The notes under the pieces: generated by a model | Told to the model about the DNA's origin: nothing | Database searches by the model: none | What the model saw: the letters and a program-made list of their open reading frames with translations, nothing else | Part shown: piece after piece, positions 1 to 5,230 of the stretch | How positions within the stretch are numbered: position 1 is the first letter of the stretch | Layout of the letters: every line of letters begins with the position of its first letter | Program-made: the position numbers and the translations under genes | Assembly (NCBI GenBank): GCA_051646105.1 | Contig: JBOFCO010000213.1 | Coordinates: 1-5,230, forward strand | From: JBOFCO01 sp051646105 | Lineage (GTDB): Bacteria > Pseudomonadota > Alphaproteobacteria > Rhodobacterales > Rhodobacteraceae | DNA length: 5,230 nucleotides | Direction: 5' to 3'

Positions 1-2398
1 ACCCCGAGGTTCTGACCCGCAACATTCCCGCCCGCCGCGTAACCTTGGCGGACGGATCAGAAGCAATGGTCGCCACGGTGTTCGACCTCTTCTGCGCCAA
101 CTATGGCCTTGACCGGGGTCTTGGCGGCAAATGGGTGTCCAAGGACTTCAACGACGACAGCCCCTATACCCCAGCGTGGGCCGAAAAGATCACCGGCGTT
201 GACCGCGAAAAGATCATCGCCGTCGCGCGGGAATTCGCGGGCAATGCCGAAAAGACCCGTGGCAAGTCCATGGTCATCCTCGGGGCCGGTCTGAACCACT
301 GGTACCACATGGACATGAACTACCGCGGCATCATCAACATGCTGGTGATGTGCGGTTGCATCGGTCAGGAAGGCGGCGGCTGGTCGCATTATGTGGGGCA
401 GGAGAAACTCCGCCCGCAGACCGGCTGGGCGCCTCTGGCCTTCGCGCTGGACTGGAACCGCCCGCCCCGGCACATGAACTCCACCTCGTGCTGGTATGCC
501 CATACCGACCAGTGGCGTTATGAGACGCTGCGCGCGGGCGAGATCCTGTCGCCGACCGCGCCAAAGGGCGATTGGGACATTTCCCTCATCGACTACAACA
601 TCCGGGCGGAACGGATGGGCTGGCTGCCGTCTGCCCCGCAGCTGAAAACCAACCCGCTGGAGGTGTCGAAAGCCGCCAAGGCCGCAGGCAAGGCCATTCC
701 GGCCTATGTGGCCGAACAGCTGAAGTCCGGCGCCTTGCAGATGTCCTGCGAAGATCCGGACGCCCCGGAAAACTGGCCGCGCAACCTCTTTGTATGGCGC
801 TCGAACCTTCTGGGATCATCCGGCAAGGGCCACGAATACTTCCTCAAGCACCTTCTGGGCACCGATCACGGCGTGATGGGCAAGGACCTTGGCGAAGAAG
901 GCGGCGTGATGCCGAAGGAGGCCGTCTGGCACAAGGACGCGCCCAAAGGGAAACTTGACCTTCTGGTGACCATCGACTTCCGGATGTCCACCACCTGCGT
1001 CTACTCTGACATCGTGCTGCCCACCGCCAGCTGGTACGAAAAGGACGACCTGAACACCTCGGACATGCACCCCTTCATCCACCCGCTGCAGGCGGCGGTG
1101 GACCCGGCGTATGAGTCGAAGTCGGATTGGGAAATCTTCAAGTCGATCGCGAAGAAGTTCAGCGAAGTCGCCCCAGAGGTGCTTGGGGTCGAGACCGACA
1201 TCGTTCAGCTTCCCCTGCTGCACGACACCCCCGGCGAGTTGGCACAGGCCCATGTGAAGGACTGGAAGAAGGGCGAATGTGAACTGATCCCCGGCAAGAC
1301 CGCGCCGAACTATATCGCGGTCGAACGGGACTATCCCAATCTTTACAAGAAGTTCACCTCGGTCGGTCCCTTGCTTGAAAAGCTCGGCAACGGCGGCAAG
1401 GGGATCAACTGGGATACCAAGGTCGAGGTCGGCCATCTGCGCGACCTGAACGGGGTCGTGCAGGACGAAGGCGTGTCGCAGGGCCTGGCCAAGCTGGAAA
1501 CCGCGATCAACGCGGCGGAAATGATCCTGATGCTCGCCCCCGAAACCAACGGCGAAGTGGCCGTCAAGGCGTGGGAGGAGCTGGAGAAACCCACCGGTCG
1601 CCACCACGCCCACCTGGCCGAAGGTGCGCACCACACCAAGATCCGCTTCCGCGATATCGCGGCGCAACCGCGCAAGATCATTTCCAGTCCCACCTGGTCG
1701 GGGATCGAATCCGAGACGGTCTGCTACAACGCCGGCTACACCAACGTGCATGAGCTGATCCCGTGGCGGACGCTGACCGGCCGCCAGCAGCTTTATCAGG
1801 ATCACCTCTGGATGCGGGCCTTTGGCGAAGGTTTCGTCAGCTACCGCCCGCCGGTGGACCTGAAGACCATCACCAAGGCCGTCAACAACGACGCAGCCGA
1901 GGGCAACCCGCATGTCGTGCTGAACTTCATCACACCGCACCAGAAATGGGGCATCCACAGCACCTACACTGACAACCTGTTGATGCTGACCCTGAACCGG
2001 GGTGGCCCGGTTGTCTGGATGTCCGAGGTGGACGCCAAGACGGCCGGTCTGGTCGATAACGACTGGGTCGAGGCCTACAACATCAACGGTGCCTTGACCG
2101 CGCGGGTGGTGGTCAGCCAGCGGATCAAGCAGGGCACGCTCTTTATGTATCACGCGCAGGAAAAGATCGTGAATACGCCCGGTTCGGAAAAGACCGGCAA
2201 CCGGGGCGGCATCCACAACTCGGTCACCCGCGCCACGCTGAAGCCCACGCACATGATCGGCGGCTATGCGCAACTGTCCTATGGTTTCAACTACTACGGC
2301 ACCGTCGGCAGCAACCGCGACGAATTCGTGATCGTTCGCAAGATGAAGAAAGTTGACTGGCTGGATACGCCCGCAACCAAGCATGTGGAGGCCGCAGA

Positions 2399-2402
<4 letters not shown>
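1..2402 (+). CDS. narG: Respiratory nitrate reductase alpha subunit NarG (5'-truncated by window edge)
   Basis: Catalytic subunit of membrane-bound nitrate reductase, reducing nitrate to nitrite at a molybdenum bis-MGD centre on the cytoplasmic side. The first complete codon is at position 3 and the frame is open to a TGA at 2400-2402, giving 799 visible residues. The E. coli protein is about 1247 residues, so roughly 450 N-terminal residues are missing, including the Fe-S cluster (FS0) region and the Asp molybdenum ligand. Visible NarG hallmarks, numbered from the first codon: LTRNIPARRV near the start, the molybdopterin oxidoreductase core with GLNHWYHMDMNYRG and YVGQEKLRPQTGW, RSNLLGSSGKGHE, DIVLPTASWYEKDD (about 336-349), YTNVHELIPWRTLTGRQQ, then the C-terminal dinucleotide-binding domain (about 640-785) with HQKWGIHSTYTDN, NRGGPVVW and FNYYGTVGSNRDEF (from 762). 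A TTG at 45 is an internal leucine codon, not the start. The gene ends in a 4-base overlap with narH. Identification is very secure; the periplasmic NapA type is excluded by these motifs and by the neighbours. Confidence 0.98.
2387..2391 (+). promoter_or_regulatory. Shine-Dalgarno sequence of narH
   Basis: GGAGG lies seven bases before the narH ATG at 2399 and inside the last codons of narG. It supports this start and an efficient re-initiation at the narG stop. Confidence 0.8.
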
Positions 2403-3924
<1,522 letters not shown>

Positions 3925-3925
<1 letters not shown>

Positions 3926-4647
3926 TGATGGACCGCACACTCAAGGCGCTGTCGCTGACGCTCAGCTATCCGACAGCAGAACTGCAAGCGGCCATGCCCG
4001 AAATCGGGGCCGTTCTGGCCGCCGATCCCCGCCTGACCGCCGCAACCCGCGCGGCACTGCAACGGCTGACCCATGACCTCGGGCAAGGCGACCTGTTCGA
4101 CGTGCAGGAAAGCTACGTCATGCTGTTCGACCGGTCCCGCACCCTGTCGCTGAACCTCTTCGAGCATGTGCACGGCGAAAGCCGTGACCGGGGTGGTGCC
4201 ATGGTCAGCCTGATCGAGACCTACCGGGCGGCGGGGTTCGAGCCCGCCACCACGGAACTGCCCGACCACCTGCCAGTGCTTCTGGAATTCCTGTCGACGC
4301 GTCCCTTCGCAGAAGTACAGGAAACCTTGGCGGACGCGGCTCATATCCTTGACGCTCTCGCGACCCGGCTGGTCCGACGCGAAAGTGGATATGACGCCGC
4401 GTTCGCCGCTCTTTCCCAGATGGCAGGCTCGCAATCAGACACTGAAGCCGTGGCGGGTATGCTCGCACAGCCTGACGATGATCCGACGGATCTGACCGCA
4501 CTGGATGCAGTCTGGGAGGAAACCGAAGTCACCTTCGGCCCCGACCCGAACGCCGGCTGCCCGCAGGTGCGCGACATGCTGGCTACCATGGACAGGCCCG
4601 CCCCATCCCTGAAACCGGCTCCGGCCGCCATGAACAGGAGCGCATGA
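3925..4647 (+). CDS. narJ: Nitrate reductase assembly chaperone NarJ
   Basis: Dedicated cytoplasmic chaperone of the NarJ/TorD family. It binds apo-NarG, is needed for molybdenum cofactor and Fe-S insertion, and keeps NarGH from docking on NarI too early; it is not in the final enzyme. The product is 240 aa, like the 236 aa of E. coli NarJ, all-helical in character, with no signal peptide or membrane segment. The diagnostic core is LFDRSRTLSLNLFEHVHGES (about 68-86) followed by RDRGGAMV, then ELPDHLPVLLEFLS (111-124), and a late LDAVWEETEVTF (193-204). These match the conserved blocks of NarJ rather than TorD or DmsD. The N-terminal LSLTLSYP also fits. The C-terminal tail (about 222-240) is rich in Pro and Ala and looks poorly conserved. 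The start overlaps the narH stop by one base (TGATG). Two ATG codons in tandem give either 240 or 239 residues. Confidence 0.97.
4636..4640 (+). promoter_or_regulatory. Shine-Dalgarno sequence of narI
   Basis: AGGAG lies eight bases before the ATG at 4649, inside the last codons of narJ. It selects 4649 over the out-of-frame ATG at 4644, which is only three bases from the AGGAG. Confidence 0.75.
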
Positions 4648-4648
4648 C

Positions 4649-5230
4649 ATGTTCGAAGGTTTCGACATCAATTTCATCATCTTCGGGGTCATGCCCTATG
4701 TCGCGCTGACGGTGTTCCTGGTGGGCTCTATCGCGCGCTATGAGCGCGATCCCTTCACCTGGAAATCGTCGTCCAGCCAGCTGTTGCGCCGCAAGCAGCT
4801 GATGTGGGGCTCTATCCTGTTCCATGTCGGCATCCTGACAGTGTTCTTTGGCCACCTTGTCGGGCTGTTCACGCCGATCTGGGTGCTGGATGCCCTTGGG
4901 GTACCGTACGGGCTGAAGCAGTGGATGGCGGTGCTGATCGGCGGGCCGGCAGGGCTGGCCGCGCTGATCGGCGGCACCATGCTTATACACCGACGGCTGA
5001 CCGATCCACGAATCCGCGCCACCTCCACCACGCTTGACGTCCTGATCATGATCCTGATCTGGCTGCAGCTTGCCATCGGCCTTCTGACCATCACCCAGTC
5101 GCTTCAGCACATGGATGGGGCCGAGATGATCCGGTTCATGGAGTGGTCGCAAAGCGTGGTCACCTGGAACGTGAACGCCTGGGTCACGGTGGTGGACGTG
5201 CACTGGCTGTTCAAGCTGCACATCTTCCTT
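4649..5230 (+). CDS. narI: Respiratory nitrate reductase gamma subunit NarI, cytochrome b (3'-truncated by window edge)
   Basis: Integral membrane diheme cytochrome b that oxidises quinol and anchors NarGH to the inner membrane. The frame is open from the ATG at 4649 to the last base of the window, giving 194 codons with no stop; the E. coli protein is 225 aa, so only the C-terminal end is missing. Four full hydrophobic helices are visible at about residues 9-29, 52-76, 92-113 and 128-150, with a fifth beginning near 184. Heme ligands by comparison with E. coli H56, H66 and H187: H59 and H69 in LFHVGILTVFFGHLVG, and H191 in FKLHIFL. The partner of E. coli H205 lies beyond the window. K90 matches the quinol-site lysine K86 of E. 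coli. Other family marks are the RYERDPFTW loop after helix 1, RRLTDPRIRATST between helices 3 and 4, and QHMDGAEMIRFMEWSQSVVT. The gene follows the narJ stop after one base, consistent with coupled translation. Confidence 0.97.
   Translation, partial: MFEGFDINFIIFGVMPYVALTVFLVGSIARYERDPFTWKSSSSQLLRRKQLMWGSILFHVGILTVFFGHLVGLFTPIWVLDALGVPYGLKQWMAVLIGGPAGLAALIGGTMLIHRRLTDPRIRATSTTLDVLIMILIWLQLAIGLLTITQSLQHMDGAEMIRFMEWSQSVVTWNVNAWVTVVDVHWLFKLHIFL

Noticed and set aside
816..2384. A 522-codon open frame on the minus strand opposite narG
   Set aside because: It lies wholly antisense to strongly conserved narG codons. Its product is rich in His, Val, Asp and Gly without a recognisable domain. Long antisense frames are expected in GC-rich genes with biased third positions.
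4322..4336. A 14-base match (AACCTTGGCGGACG) to positions 41-54 near the window start
   Set aside because: Both copies encode Thr-Leu-Ala-Asp within unrelated genes in preferred codons; chance is sufficient and nothing else around them is shared.
4644..4646. An ATG just before the narI start
   Set aside because: It is out of frame with narI, only three bases from the AGGAG, and does not give the family N-terminus.
4933..4974. Repeated GCTGATCGGCGG-like segments in narI
   Set aside because: Both copies encode Leu-Ile-Gly-Gly in the third membrane helix. Short repeats of this kind follow from amino-acid composition and codon bias.
4583..5221. A 212-codon open frame on the minus strand opposite narI
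   Set aside because: The plus strand reads as NarI with heme ligands and membrane helices. The antisense product is charged and His/Gln/Asp-rich, as expected from the complement of hydrophobic codons.

Overview
This window is an interior slice of a respiratory nitrate reductase operon, narG-narH-narJ-narI, all on the + strand and packed with essentially no intergenic DNA. It encodes the membrane-bound, cytoplasm-facing, energy-conserving Nar-type nitrate reductase used in anaerobic nitrate respiration and as the first step of denitrification. The base composition is GC-rich (by eye roughly 60-65%) and third codon positions are strongly G/C. The proteins closely follow the proteobacterial NarGHJI pattern. 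This suggests a GC-rich proteobacterium, most likely an alphaproteobacterium of the Paracoccus/Rhodobacter type. That assignment is inference from sequence flavour, not a search.

Layout: 1-2402 is the 3' two thirds of narG (catalytic molybdenum subunit, 799 residues visible, N-terminus outside the window). 2399-3925 is complete narH (iron-sulfur electron-transfer subunit, 508 aa). 3925-4647 is complete narJ (dedicated assembly chaperone, 240 aa). 4649-5230 is the first 194 codons of narI (diheme cytochrome b membrane anchor), cut by the window end. narG and narH overlap by 4 bases, narH and narJ by 1 base, and narJ and narI are separated by 1 base. Each internal start has a purine-rich Shine-Dalgarno sequence inside the preceding gene. 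The arrangement points to one polycistronic message with translational coupling.

How the genes work together: NarI takes electrons from quinol at the membrane and passes them through two b hemes to the four Fe-S clusters of NarH. NarH passes them to NarG, where nitrate is reduced to nitrite at the molybdenum bis-MGD cofactor. NarJ is not part of the final enzyme; it holds apo-NarGH until cofactor insertion and membrane attachment. All 16 expected cluster ligands of NarH are present, as are three of the four heme ligands of NarI; the fourth lies beyond the window. Nothing visible suggests a broken enzyme.

There is no stretch of 300 bases without a gene. I see no promoter, terminator, RNA gene, mobile element, repeat array or CRISPR. 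The operon promoter and any narK-type transporter or regulator genes would lie outside the window. I found no previously undescribed system here; the findings are minor observations on a well-known operon.
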